From: Bacteroidales bacterium | Lineage (GTDB): Bacteria; Bacteroidota; Bacteroidia; Bacteroidales; WCHB1-69 | DNA: 64,000 nt | Direction: 5' to 3' | Assembly (NCBI GenBank): GCA_017649855.1 | Contig: JAGCGA010000038.1 | Span: 1-64,000, forward strand | Shown: positions 16,043 through 24,659 of the stretch, piece by piece | How the letters are laid out: each line of letters begins with the position of its first letter | Numbering within the stretch: position 1 is the first letter of the stretch | The notes under the pieces: model-generated | The model's input: only the letters and a program-made list of their open reading frames with translations | What the model was told of the DNA's origin: nothing | Databases searched by the model: none | Made by a program: the position numbers and the translations under genes

Positions 16043-16219
16043 AACTGGATTTGAAATACGTTTTTACATCGGCAAAGATACAATAATTCCGATAAAAAAG
16101 AGAAAACGTTAAAAATTATAGATGTTGGATGATTCAATCGAAGATTTAGCCGATGGGGGAGGGTGGTGAGGTACAGAGTCTCTTTAGGACTAGCCCACCT
16201 GTCATTCCACAAAAGTGTG

Positions 16220-16227
16220 TATTTTTG
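16220..16227 (+). promoter_or_regulatory. -7 box for the small membrane protein unit
   Basis: TATTTTTG in the 276-base gap between the divergent hydrolase and the 96-residue protein, about 90 bases before its start. The remaining gap is AT-rich with no gene seen. Confidence 0.45.
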
Positions 16228-16318
16228 CCGACGCATTCGAGTTCTTTTTAATCAATCTATAAAACTTTGATAATCAATACTATAAACAAGAATTCGAAAT
16301 TTGTAAAAATATCTTGCT

Positions 16319-16609
16319 ATGGATAATTTCAGTATTTGGGAAGTTCTTTTCCTACTCTGTTTCGCGGTCAGCTGGCCTGTCTCTATTGCCAAATCCTTGA
16401 GGACCAAGGTGGTGATTGGCAAAAGTCCTTTTTTTATGTCGTTGGTCATCTTGGGCTATATCTTTGGTATTATCCATAAGATTTTGTACAGTCATGACAT
16501 TGTCATCTGGCTTTATGTCTTCAACGCCACCTTGGTGGCCACGGATTTGTTTCTCTATTTCAGATATATCGGTCGTAACCGCAGGGATTTGCAACAATCA
16601 CGAGCATAA
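16319..16609 (+). CDS. Conserved small membrane protein (PQ-loop-like)
   Basis: The protein is 96 residues with three hydrophobic segments (about 7-23, 37-55 and 60-82). The sequence SWPVSIAKSLRTKVVIGKSP followed by LGYIFGIIHKI resembles half-transporter proteins of the PQ-loop/SemiSWEET type, which function as dimers; this is a resemblance only. The length and the short charged C-terminus (RYIGRNRRDLQQ) are normal for such proteins. The DUF4298 gene follows 30 bases later. Confidence 0.7.
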   Translation: MDNFSIWEVLFLLCFAVSWPVSIAKSLRTKVVIGKSPFFMSLVILGYIFGIIHKILYSHDIVIWLYVFNATLVATDLFLYFRYIGRNRRDLQQSRA

Positions 16610-16639
16610 CGAACCCTTTTTTATCAGAATTTTGCTAAA

Positions 16640-16948
16640 ATGGAAAAGACAGAACGCATAGAACAGATGGAACAGCGCTTTGACCGTGCCAAGGAAATGG
16701 TCCAAGAAATCGCGCATGTGCTGGAGCACTATGAATCAGTGCAAGAGGATATTCGGCTTCTGGATGCTTATCTTGGCAGCGAGGAGTGGAAGGCCGATAT
16801 GGCAGCTGACGAGGCTGGTCTTTTGCCAGCCGACTTGAAGCGTGGAGTGCTCAGTGAGGATGGCATCTGGAACCTGTTGGAAGATTGGCACGAGCTTCAG
16901 GAAAAGATGGCGCAGAAAAAAGCCTGTCAATCCCTCCATGACGAATAG
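16640..16948 (+). CDS. DUF4298 domain protein
   Basis: The protein is 102 residues, rich in Glu and Leu, and predicted helical throughout. The segment LDAYLGSEEWKADMAADEAG followed by LPADLKRGVLSEDGIWNLL is the signature of DUF4298, a family of short cytoplasmic proteins of unknown role. The first 40 residues look like a coiled coil. It shares a strand and short spacing with the preceding small membrane protein and is convergent with aminopeptidase P (37 bases between stops). Confidence 0.85.
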   Translation: MEKTERIEQMEQRFDRAKEMVQEIAHVLEHYESVQEDIRLLDAYLGSEEWKADMAADEAGLLPADLKRGVLSEDGIWNLLEDWHELQEKMAQKKACQSLHDE

Positions 16949-16985
16949 GAGGAACGGACAGGCCATAGGTATAAAGGGAAGCCTC

Positions 16986-18383
16986 TTATTTCCCAATGAT
17001 AGCTGCCAACTCGTCCACGCCCTTCGGCAAGTGCGGACCTAACACTCTGTGGCCGGTCTCGGTGATCAGCAGGTCGTCCTCGATGCGGATGCCGCCGAAG
17101 TCGCGGTACTTCTCCACCACGTCGTAGTTGATGAAGTCGGCGAACTTGTTCTCCTTCTTCCAGATGTCGATGAGGTGCGGGATGAAGTAGATGCCCGGCT
17201 CGATGGAGACCACGAAGCCCGGTTTCAGCTCGCGGGCCATGCGCAGCGACGCCCAGCCGAAGATGTTGCTCGGACGCACGGTCTCGTCGTATCCCACATG
17301 GATCTGGCCGAGGCCTTCCATGTCGTGCACATCCAGACCGATCTGGTGGCCCAAGCCATGGACCATGAACAGGGCGTGAGCGCCCAACTCCACAGCCTCT
17401 TTCACATCGCCCTTCATCAGACCCAAATCCTTGAGTCCTTGTGCGATGACCTCACAGGAAAGGCGATGCAGCTCTTTGTTGTACATGCCCGGGTGTGCCG
17501 CATCGATAGCGTCCAAATTGGCCTTCAGTACAATCTCGTAGATCTCCTGCTGTTTGGTGGTGAACTTGCCACCCACGGGGAGCGTGCGGGTGTAGTCGGA
17601 ACAGTAGTTCATCAATCCTTCGGCGCCGGCGTCCATCAGCAGCATGTTGCCCTTTTGCAGGATGCCGTTGTGGAGGTGGTTGTGCAGCGTCTCGCCATGT
17701 TGCGACAGGATGACCGGGAAGGAGATGCCGTTGCCGTAAGAGAGAGCGATACCCTCGGCCAGACCGGCCAGTTCGCGCTCCGACTCGCCCGGCATACAGC
17801 GGCGCATCACAGCGGTGTGCATCTTCACGCCGACCTCGCAAGCCTTGTCCATCTCGTCAATCTCGCACTGCTCCTTGGTGGAACGCAGGGCCACAATGCC
17901 CTTGATGAGCTCCAGGGAGGCTGCTTCACGAATCTCGTTGACGTTGATGCCCGTCAGGTTGGCGAGCCAGATTTGGTTGTCGCCGCGGTACATCGGGGTG
18001 AAGTGCACCTTGCGACCTTTGTCTTGTGCCTCGCGGATATAGTCCTGCAACTTGCCGAGTGGCATGGTCTTTTTCACTCCGACCTTTTCGGCCAAGGAGG
18101 CAATTGTCGGCTGGTCGCCCATCCAAATGATGTCATCGATGGTGAAGTCGTTGCCGAAGATGATGGACTCATGCGCGTCAAAGTCGATGACAGCGGCGAT
18201 GTCGGCGATGGAAAGTCCGAAGAAATAGAGGAAGTCACTGTCCTGACGGAAGTTGTAGGTGTTGTCGGGATAGTTCATCGGGGCCTCGTGGTTGCCCAAG
18301 AATACGGCGATGCCGTGGCCCACGGATTGGGTCAGTTTTTCACGTCTGTTTTGATAAACGTTCGGTTGGAATAATGGATTCAT
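16986..18383 (-). CDS. pepP: Xaa-Pro aminopeptidase (aminopeptidase P, M24B)
   Basis: The protein is 465 residues. The frame extends 32 codons further upstream, but ATG 18383 (MNPLFQPNVYQNRREKL) gives the usual aminopeptidase P start; the extra part lies in palindromic DNA. An N-terminal AMP_N domain (about 1-165) precedes the pita-bread catalytic domain with metal ligands Asp in LLMDAGAE, Asp in CSDYTRT, His in VHGLGHQIG, Glu in SIEPGIY and Glu in RIEDDLL. It removes N-terminal residues before proline using two metal ions. The length fits the family. Confidence 0.93.
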   Translation of the reverse strand: MNPLFQPNVYQNRREKLTQSVGHGIAVFLGNHEAPMNYPDNTYNFRQDSDFLYFFGLSIADIAAVIDFDAHESIIFGNDFTIDDIIWMGDQPTIASLAEKVGVKKTMPLGKLQDYIREAQDKGRKVHFTPMYRGDNQIWLANLTGINVNEIREAASLELIKGIVALRSTKEQCEIDEMDKACEVGVKMHTAVMRRCMPGESERELAGLAEGIALSYGNGISFPVILSQHGETLHNHLHNGILQKGNMLLMDAGAEGLMNYCSDYTRTLPVGGKFTTKQQEIYEIVLKANLDAIDAAHPGMYNKELHRLSCEVIAQGLKDLGLMKGDVKEAVELGAHALFMVHGLGHQIGLDVHDMEGLGQIHVGYDETVRPSNIFGWASLRMARELKPGFVVSIEPGIYFIPHLIDIWKKENKFADFINYDVVEKYRDFGGIRIEDDLLITETGHRVLGPHLPKGVDELAAIIGK

Positions 18384-18438
18384 AGGGATAGTTGTTATTA
18401 TAATTTGTTGTATTGTCGTTTTTTGTGGTATTCGCAGA

Positions 18439-18524
18439 GACGTCATACCATGGCGTCTCATCGCATAGACAGACGCCATAATATGACGTCTGTACCGTAG
18501 GGCGTATCAAATCGCCCTACGGTA
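18439..18524. repeat. Two adjacent palindromic repeats 3' of the C10 protease gene
   Basis: Unit 1: GACGTCATA (18439-18447) and ATGGCGTCT (18450-18458) pair with AGACGCCAT (18471-18479) and TATGACGTC (18482-18490), a stem of 20 positions with two mismatches. Unit 2: ACCGTAGGGCG (18494-18504) pairs with CGCCCTACGGT (18513-18523). Unit 2 overlaps the protease stop codon and could end its transcript. Similar palindromes lie at 58919-58940. Confidence 0.75.
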
Positions 18525-20316
18525 TTATGATTTTGGCGGTGTAATTCCCTGCCCGCACCAGATACAGCCCGGATGTGCCGATGGGGATACGGGTTTCGGT
18601 TTGGGGGTGTGCATTTTGATAGAGGATTTTTCCCAAGGCATCATACACGGTGATGGGGGCCATCTGTTCGTCTTGCACCACAATCTGTTGGTCCTGGGCA
18701 AACACGTTAGGAATATATTCCTGCTGGTCTTCAACACCACCTGTTATAGTAAAGACAAAATCATTGTGATTCAAATGATTACTCGTCTCATACACGGGAT
18801 ATTGCGCCAAGGTGTCACCATACATCAGCACGGCAGTGTATTGGGTGTTTTCTGAAAAGGGTAGATAGTAATGTTCACTACCATCATATAGGGGGTCATC
18901 ATAGTAATATTCGGTGCATTGAGGATCCAAGTGAATGTCCTTTTGGTAGCACAAACCTAGATAATTACCCTGTTCATCCCAAATGCCGACACCAATCTTC
19001 CCGTCAAAGGCGGAATCTCCCTTGTTGGTAATAGCGTAGTCAAAATTTTCATAATAAGTACAGCTAATAGCAACGGAGGCTTGCAGATCCTCTGACATCT
19101 CCAGGTGGCTGTAGTCGGGCTCGATACCGAAGAGGGCCTCCTGGCGGTCGGAGAAGCTGTATCCGGCCACGTCCAACGCGGAGGTGGGGAAGTAGTTGTC
19201 GTAGGCGCCGCCCCAACCCCAGTTGACATGGAAGAAGCCGTTGTTGTCGTAGCCGTCGAGCACGAAGCAGTGGCCGCCGTTGGTCTCGCCGGTGTTGGGG
19301 TCAACGCCGAAGCCGCCGTAGAGCACGGGGCGACCGTGGGAGATGTCCTCGCGCAGCATGTTGTCCCAGACGGTATCGGCGATGCCCTCGCGCGCGATTC
19401 CGCGCACAGAGGCCTTGTAGCCGAAGAAGGTGGGGAGCGCATTCTCAGGACAGTAGGTGTGGTCCACGTACATGGGGTCGGTGAACTCCAACAGGGCCAC
19501 GGGCGCATCGCTGCCGCTGTCGCCATAAATGTTGTAGCTCATCTGGATGCTGATGCCCACGTGCGACATGAGCAGAGCCACCGCGTTGACTTGTGCGGGG
19601 GTGCTGTTCCAGTTGAGGGCGTCGGGCATGTTGTCCCAGTCATAGTAAGTGTTTTCAAAGTCGGCGCTCAGCGTGCCGTAGGTCCAGTGGGGTTGCACGC
19701 CTTCCCAGCTATAGGAGTAGCTGCCGTAGCCATGGCGCGGATGGTTCCAATACTTCATCACCTGCGCCATGGCCGTGGCGGTGCAGCCGGTAGTGGGGTG
19801 TCCGGTATAGAGGGTGGAGTCCACAGGGCATAACTCGTTATAGAGGGGTCTTTGATTCCAGGTGGTGGTGAGCATGGGTGCCACCGTGTCGGCGTATTTG
19901 CTGGAGAGGGGATGGTTGTCTATCAGCGACTTCCAGGCCTGCTGGCTGACGGGCGAGGAGATGTGGTTGGCCTGTGCCCACGCGATCTGCCGGTCGTAGA
20001 AATCCAACCAGTAGTGCATGGCCGGCGGCATGTCGGTGGCGTTGAGCGCCCCCTGGAGACCGTAGCCCAAGACCGGCTTGGCGCAGTCGTCATCGGCAAC
20101 GATGACAAAGCCGCCGCCGGAGCAGTTGAACAGATGGAGATGCGCGTAGGGTAGCTGGTTGGTCACCTCCACGAGTTGCGCCGAGGCACGTACCTGCTGG
20201 CTCCAGAAGTGTTGCGCCGCAGCACGGGCCTTATTAGTATCCACGGGCGAGGCCACGGCCATAACGGCCAGACACCAAGCCAAGACACAAAGCGATATTT
20301 TTTGATAAGCGGACAT
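18517..20316 (-). CDS. C10 family (streptopain/interpain-like) cysteine protease with T9SS sorting domain
   Basis: The protein is 599 residues. ATG 20316 starts a clear signal peptide (MSAYQKISLC to VASPV); the frame upstream has no signal. A propeptide of about 25-150 precedes the catalytic domain with Cys in HPTTGCTATAMAQ, His in GGHCFVLDGY and the Trp-rich NWGWGGAYDNYF, the catalytic set of C10 proteases such as SpeB and interpain A. The last 70 residues end in a T9SS type A sorting domain (ITVYDALGKILY, SGLYLVRAG, then KIIIP), so it is expected to be exported through the outer membrane and attached or released. Roles in host-protein breakdown are known for relatives. Confidence 0.92.
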   Translation of the reverse strand: MSAYQKISLCVLAWCLAVMAVASPVDTNKARAAAQHFWSQQVRASAQLVEVTNQLPYAHLHLFNCSGGGFVIVADDDCAKPVLGYGLQGALNATDMPPAMHYWLDFYDRQIAWAQANHISSPVSQQAWKSLIDNHPLSSKYADTVAPMLTTTWNQRPLYNELCPVDSTLYTGHPTTGCTATAMAQVMKYWNHPRHGYGSYSYSWEGVQPHWTYGTLSADFENTYYDWDNMPDALNWNSTPAQVNAVALLMSHVGISIQMSYNIYGDSGSDAPVALLEFTDPMYVDHTYCPENALPTFFGYKASVRGIAREGIADTVWDNMLREDISHGRPVLYGGFGVDPNTGETNGGHCFVLDGYDNNGFFHVNWGWGGAYDNYFPTSALDVAGYSFSDRQEALFGIEPDYSHLEMSEDLQASVAISCTYYENFDYAITNKGDSAFDGKIGVGIWDEQGNYLGLCYQKDIHLDPQCTEYYYDDPLYDGSEHYYLPFSENTQYTAVLMYGDTLAQYPVYETSNHLNHNDFVFTITGGVEDQQEYIPNVFAQDQQIVVQDEQMAPITVYDALGKILYQNAHPQTETRIPIGTSGLYLVRAGNYTAKIIIP

Positions 20317-20362
20317 ATTTCTTGTTTTTAAGAACAATCTATAAAAAAATGAAAAGCGGCAG

Positions 20363-20392
20363 CAAAAATAATCATTTGTCGGATATGACAAA
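20363..20392 (-). promoter_or_regulatory. Promoter of the C10 protease gene
   Basis: On the minus strand a TTTG (20389-20392) and TATTTTTG (20363-20370) are separated by 18 bases, close to the usual Bacteroidetes layout, 46 bases before ATG 20316. Confidence 0.55.
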
Positions 20393-20493
20393 CCGATATT
20401 CCATAATTTCTGCCATAAAAGAATTCTCAACAGAAAGTCATTGCGACAAAAAACAGTGCTTTTTTCCACAAGAGTCTTATATGGCCCTGTCTT

Positions 20494-21393
20494 TTAGTTT
20501 TGTTTTGGTGTCATATCGTAAATCACAACCTCGTTGAAAACGCCTTCCTTGGTGTAAACTTCAAACAAATAAGCCTTGCAGGTGACGGGCGTGTTTTCTG
20601 GCAAACTACAGGAGTTTTCCACTCGTTCCACAGTGGTAATATAAAACTCTTCTCCTCCTTGCAACAAAAAGACAGCGGTGGGTTCTGGCGGCATTTCTGT
20701 TTCATAATCTCGTATGACATAGTAATAAGCTATCTCCTTGCGCACTGCTTCATTCTTGATGAACTCCAAGTCCTGTTTTTGAAAATTGAAATCTCCTTTG
20801 CAACAAGAGAGGTAAAGGGCATTAAAGGAGTGAGAGGAGACGGAAATGGAGTCAATGTTGTGGTAACTCCGAAATTTGTTGAGAAATAACGCAGAGTGTC
20901 CGTCTGAAAATTGGAGAGTCGGGCAGTTGATGATCTTCATCCCTTTCTCAAAGAGAAAATCGTCATAAAATAAAAGAATCTGCCTTATTCCTTTTTCAGA
21001 CGAGACATTCATCACCATATAGTGCATTCTGCCGTCAGGGATATGGTAAAAATCCAAGGTAGAAAAACCCACTTTGGGCGGATAGGAAGTTTCATATATG
21101 GGCATATCCAAGGTGAGGTCGGGGAAGAAAAAGGTGGTGTCGATACTGCTCAGATGTATCTTTGGGTGAAATTGAAGATGGGCGCCGCCGTTCCCCACGA
21201 AAAGCAACTCGTCGGCAATGCCATCACCATCAAAATCCCAATTCCCGGAATAGTCGTGTGTCTGACTGTCTTCCTTATACGAATAGTGAATCTGGGTATG
21301 TTTGTAACGACTTGAGTACGAATTTGTTGGTCGTATCTTGCAGCCATATAACAAAAGACAGACAGCTATTATGAGCAGGAAAGCATTTTTCAT
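20494..21393 (-). CDS. Hypothetical lipoprotein
   Basis: The protein is 299 residues. A lipoprotein signal (MKNAFLLIIAVCLLLYGC) places Cys18 as lipid anchor. A short DFDGDGIADELLF loop near residue 52 resembles calcium-binding FG-GAP-like or dockerin-like sites, but only one copy is present. The remainder is beta-rich without a recognised family. The gene opens the AT-rich segment, and its codon use is more AT-rich than that of the C10 protease, suggesting separate origin. Confidence 0.65.
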   Translation of the reverse strand: MKNAFLLIIAVCLLLYGCKIRPTNSYSSRYKHTQIHYSYKEDSQTHDYSGNWDFDGDGIADELLFVGNGGAHLQFHPKIHLSSIDTTFFFPDLTLDMPIYETSYPPKVGFSTLDFYHIPDGRMHYMVMNVSSEKGIRQILLFYDDFLFEKGMKIINCPTLQFSDGHSALFLNKFRSYHNIDSISVSSHSFNALYLSCCKGDFNFQKQDLEFIKNEAVRKEIAYYYVIRDYETEMPPEPTAVFLLQGGEEFYITTVERVENSCSLPENTPVTCKAYLFEVYTKEGVFNEVVIYDMTPKQN

Positions 21394-21574
21394 TTTTCAA
21401 AGAATCCTTATCGGATAACGTTTAGTATATGACAAAAAAATGAAAGTTTAATCTAACGTATTTATATTCAGCAAGTTGTCAATAAAATTTATTGGTAAAT
21501 TTTTTGTTTTATTCTTGACAAAGTGATTGATATGTAGTTTTTTAGAAGTCAAAAACAACCACATCTTTTCTTTT

Positions 21575-21826
21575 ATGAGTATCCATCACATCGGCAAAAA
21601 TAACGAATTATCCGACACATTGGTCACTTTTTTAGAAATAAACATCAATATGGCCCACATCAAACTCATATCGCTGTTTATCGTGGCTCTATGCAATGCT
21701 AAGAGAATTTTCTTCTACAGCGTGGACATCGTGACGGAGTTCTTGTTGGGAGAACGGAATGAATACAAAATACCGATTTTTGACTTCTTAGCTATTGCTA
21801 ATCAAATGATATTCTTTCGTTATTAA
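21575..21826 (+). pseudogene. Possible IS4-family transposase N-terminal remnant
   Basis: The frame from ATG 21575 begins MSIHHIGKNNELSDTLVTFL and goes on to MAHIKLISLFIVALC, which reminds me of the start of IS4-type transposases in Bacteroidota. After about residue 41 the likeness stops and no DDE residues follow. It lies in an AT-rich 404-base gap with no other gene. The call rests on memory of the family pattern only and the frame may also be chance. Confidence 0.3.
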
Positions 21827-22250
21827 TCATTGGATACTTTTCTCCGCATCCTCTGTATGTTTTTCCCTCAAACACAAAAATAATCTCGTATGGGAGGGAG
21901 TCTTTCTCTGTGATGGCATAACAGCAGTCGTGGTCCCAATTTTCATTGATAAAGCCATAGAGGCTGTCATTGGCGAATCCGATGGTGTTGCCATTCACAC
22001 TTTTCTCCGCAAATGACACTTGCATTCGTTTCTCTTTGTTGGAGCAAAAGAGAAAGATGGAATCATTCAAGATTTCCATTTGCCAAAAGGGCTCGGAACC
22101 GTAGAACATGTAGTGAAAAAATTGACTTGATGAAAAAGCATGGTCGTTTTGCTGCTTTTTATGTAAAGAAGAGTTGTCTGGATGGTGGCTGCACCCTGAT
22201 GATAGAAAACAAATAGAAAGAATCAAAAAAAATTTCAAGAACCTAATCAT
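21798..22250 (-). CDS. Small lipoprotein with COG3650-like GxEPFW motif
   Basis: The protein is 150 residues. ATG 22250 gives a lipoprotein signal (MIRFLKFFLILSICFLSSGC, Cys20); longer frames run into the upstream gene. Residues about 50-60 read FYGSEPFWQMEI and the end reads TYRGCGEKYP, the two landmarks of COG3650-type lipoproteins (GNEPFW ... GCG), whose role is unknown. Its start overlaps the 3' end of the truncated amidase gene by 8 bases, so the two were probably translated together. It could be a protective partner of an amidase, an idea resting on arrangement alone. Confidence 0.6.
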   Translation of the reverse strand: MIRFLKFFLILSICFLSSGCSHHPDNSSLHKKQQNDHAFSSSQFFHYMFYGSEPFWQMEILNDSIFLFCSNKEKRMQVSFAEKSVNGNTIGFANDSLYGFINENWDHDCCYAITEKDSLPYEIIFVFEGKTYRGCGEKYPMINNERISFD

Positions 22251-22614
22251 AACTGTGCGGATTACCTGATAATATTGGAGGCCAAGAATATTTGTCGCTG
22301 GCCCAAGGATTTTTGTAGCTGGGTTTGCCCCAATACCTTTCATGTTCGAATTTTGGTATGGTGTCAATAGGGATGCCATTATTTTTTAAAAGTTGATAAA
22401 AACGATTATAGTCAAAATTTGTAGGATCACAATGCCCGTTAGGAATACCGCGATCAACTTCAATGTGAGGAACAATAATAGGCCAACAGCCTTCAATTGA
22501 ACTTGCTTCTAGATAAAGTGTTACTAGTGATTGGTATTGTTCTTCTGTTGGCGATTCAGAAGAATCATAGTTAAGCTCAACATGAAACATTTGTCCTTTT
22601 ATCTCCTTCCCCAA
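22243..22614 (-). pseudogene. N-acetylmuramoyl-L-alanine amidase, truncated C-terminal part
   Basis: A 123-codon frame with no ATG at its start (first codon TTG at 22614; the frame stays open upstream only to a stop at 22672-22674). It reads MFHVELNYDSSESPTEEQYQ, then WPIIVPHIEVDRGIPNGHCD and FDYNRFYQLL, which match the C-terminal half of amidase_2 (AmpD-like) domains. The N-terminal half with the first zinc-binding His is missing, so it is read as a remnant of a larger enzyme or toxin-like protein. The next 400 bases upstream are AT-rich and hold no recognisable continuation. A short intact protein is the alternative. Confidence 0.5.
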
Positions 22615-23007
22615 TTCTGTTAGGAGAACGGAATGTTTTGAAACTAAACAAATATTCTTTGATATCGGATGTCATAGTATTTTTTGGTTTATAGTTAACA
22701 AAAGTACACTTTTTGACAACGTTAAAGTGGTTGGAGTTATTGTTGTTTATCAAAAGTTTTCCTATCAAAATAAATCTTCGAAATCTTTCATCTATTTTAA
22801 TGAATTCATCATCTATGGTTTTAATCGGTAAAAAAAATGTAAAAACCAATGTAACAATTGGAGAATTATTTTGAAGAATTACCCTTAAACATCTAAATGC
22901 TTTATTGTTATTACGCGTGCAAAAATATGAAAAATCCGCAAACGTCCGACCACAAAGGGCGCCAGGAGTGAAAAAAGCGGGATAGGTGTTAGTTTCCTTT
23001 TTTTTTG
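22615..23007. other. AT-rich gap without a recognised gene
   Basis: About 390 AT-rich bases between the amidase remnant and the next promoter. A 90-codon minus-strand frame (22577-22849) overlaps the amidase frame and shows no family or good start, so it was not called. No repeat or RNA gene was seen. Confidence 0.5.
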
Positions 23008-23015
23008 TATTTTTG
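23008..23015 (+). promoter_or_regulatory. -7 box of the PepSY-like protein gene
   Basis: TATTTTTG after a T-rich stretch, 27 bases before ATG 23043. It argues for the downstream start over the longer frame at 22986. Confidence 0.5.
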
Positions 23016-23042
23016 GCACCTATTTTAGAAAATGCAATAAAT

Positions 23043-24626
23043 ATGAAAAATATGAAACGGTTACTTTTGTTATTTGCTGTAATTCAGATAATTGCAGTTT
23101 GTTCTACGGATGTTTTCGCGCAGAAGCTGAAACCAGCCGATGTGCCGGATGACGTGGTGCAAGCCTTGGATATGCAATATTCATACGCCAAAGTGATGAG
23201 CTGGGTGAAGGAGGGCAACCAATACATTGCCACCATCAAGGACGAAGGCTCCACGGGCAAGGTCTATATCTCTTCGGATGGAGAGTGGTTGCGCACCACC
23301 TTTGCGGTGCCGCAAAACGAGCTGCCCTCTGCCATCACGGCATACGTAAAGGAGAACTATCCGGAGTTCGCCATCACCGAGTCTTGTCTGGAAGAGAAAG
23401 ACAACGAGAAGACGCACTACTACCTGGAGGTGAAGCCTGACGGCGTCGGGTTCAAGCCCTCCAAGCTGACCTTCAGTACCACGGGGCAGAATGAGTTGAT
23501 CAGCCGGGTGGATCCTGAGGACTTCAAAGATCCGAAGGCGCCGGTAGAGAAGCCCGCCCCTGCCCCGAAGGACAACAAGCAGACGGCCTCCAACACCAAG
23601 CCTGCTGCTGAAAAGCCTGCACCCGCGCCCAAACCTGCTGCCCAGAAGCCGGCACCGGAACCCAAACCTGCCAAGCCCGCCCCAGAACCGAAAGAGCCCA
23701 AGCCGGCCAAGCCCGCCAAGGAGAAACCCGAACCCGTGGTGAAAGACGAATACGGCAACATCGCCATCAAGGCTTCCGAAGTGCCCGCCGTGGTCACCAA
23801 AGCCTTCGCCAAAAAGGTGATGCACCCCGAAGAGCTCAACTGGTTCCTCATCGACAGCTCCTATGTGGCCAAGTGCATGAACACCGGCAAGAAGACTGCC
23901 GTATATCTTTCCAAAGACGGCATCTGGGAGAAAACGCTGACCGTGCTGCCCGAAGAGGCGGTGACCGGCCCCATGCTCAAACACCTCAACGACTACTACA
24001 AAGGCTTCAAATTCAAATCCGCCGTCAAGGAGACCCGCGCCGACAAGGACGACAAGACCATGGTGGAGTTCTACGAGAAAGCCAACTACAAGGCTAAGTT
24101 GGTCACAACGGTCATCTTTGACAAGACTGGCAAGCTGATCCGCACCATCGATCCCGACTACGAGTTGGGTGGCGGCGGCAAAGCCTCCTCCGACGATGAT
24201 GCTCTCGACAAGTATTATGAGAAGATGAACATGAGTGTCAAGGAAGATGACAGCCAGAAGGTGCCCGAAAGCGTGGTGGCTGCCTTCAAGCTCAAATACC
24301 CTCGCGTGACCAATGTGGAGTGGCAGGAAGACGACAACCTCAACTTCCAAGCCATCTATTATACCGCCAGAGGCAAAGAGATCTGCGTCTTCAACCCTTA
24401 TGGCGAGATTGTGGAAACCTGGCTGATGGGCAAACCCGACGCTTTGTCAACAACGATTCAAGACTATCTGAAGAAAGAACATAAGAACTGCAAAGTGGTA
24501 GAATACTATACGGTCAAAAAGATTGCCGACAAACAGAGCTTCTACAAAGTCATCATCCAAAACAAGAAGACGGGTGAGGAGGACGAGCTCTGGTTCTCCC
24601 TCAATGGCAAACCCGTTGACATGTAG
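23043..24626 (+). CDS. Exported PepSY-like (DUF2874) protein with Pro/Ala/Lys linker
   Basis: The protein is 527 residues. A signal peptide (to about VFAQ, residue 27) is followed by a PepSY-like module (VPDDVVQALDMQY to about residue 160), a low-complexity linker of about 170-245 made of repeated PAPAPK/KPAKPA units, a second PepSY-like module (ASEVPAVVTKAFAKK to about 380) and a third (VPESVVAAFKLKYPRVTNVEW to the end). PepSY-like modules are found in periplasmic Bacteroidota proteins, with suggested protease-inhibitory or beta-lactamase-inhibitor-like folds. The flexible linker would let the modules act apart. prmA follows after 33 bases. Confidence 0.8.
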   Translation: MKNMKRLLLLFAVIQIIAVCSTDVFAQKLKPADVPDDVVQALDMQYSYAKVMSWVKEGNQYIATIKDEGSTGKVYISSDGEWLRTTFAVPQNELPSAITAYVKENYPEFAITESCLEEKDNEKTHYYLEVKPDGVGFKPSKLTFSTTGQNELISRVDPEDFKDPKAPVEKPAPAPKDNKQTASNTKPAAEKPAPAPKPAAQKPAPEPKPAKPAPEPKEPKPAKPAKEKPEPVVKDEYGNIAIKASEVPAVVTKAFAKKVMHPEELNWFLIDSSYVAKCMNTGKKTAVYLSKDGIWEKTLTVLPEEAVTGPMLKHLNDYYKGFKFKSAVKETRADKDDKTMVEFYEKANYKAKLVTTVIFDKTGKLIRTIDPDYELGGGGKASSDDDALDKYYEKMNMSVKEDDSQKVPESVVAAFKLKYPRVTNVEWQEDDNLNFQAIYYTARGKEICVFNPYGEIVETWLMGKPDALSTTIQDYLKKEHKNCKVVEYYTVKKIADKQSFYKVIIQNKKTGEEDELWFSLNGKPVDM

Positions 24627-24659
24627 CCTCCCACTGTAACAGACCAAACCACTAACCCT

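Noticed and set aside
16039-16236. 65-codon minus-strand frame next to the metallo-hydrolase gene
   Set aside because: Lies in an AT-rich promoter gap, overlaps the hydrolase start and shows no likeness to known proteins.
17049-18374. 441-codon plus-strand frame
   Set aside because: Antisense to aminopeptidase P; Val/His-rich with no domains.
21527-21574. Upstream extension of the transposase-like frame
   Set aside because: No likeness before ATG 21575; AT-rich non-coding DNA.
22577-22849. 90-codon minus-strand frame upstream of the amidase remnant
   Set aside because: Overlaps the amidase frame in another phase, has no domain match, and cannot be shown to be the missing N-terminal half.
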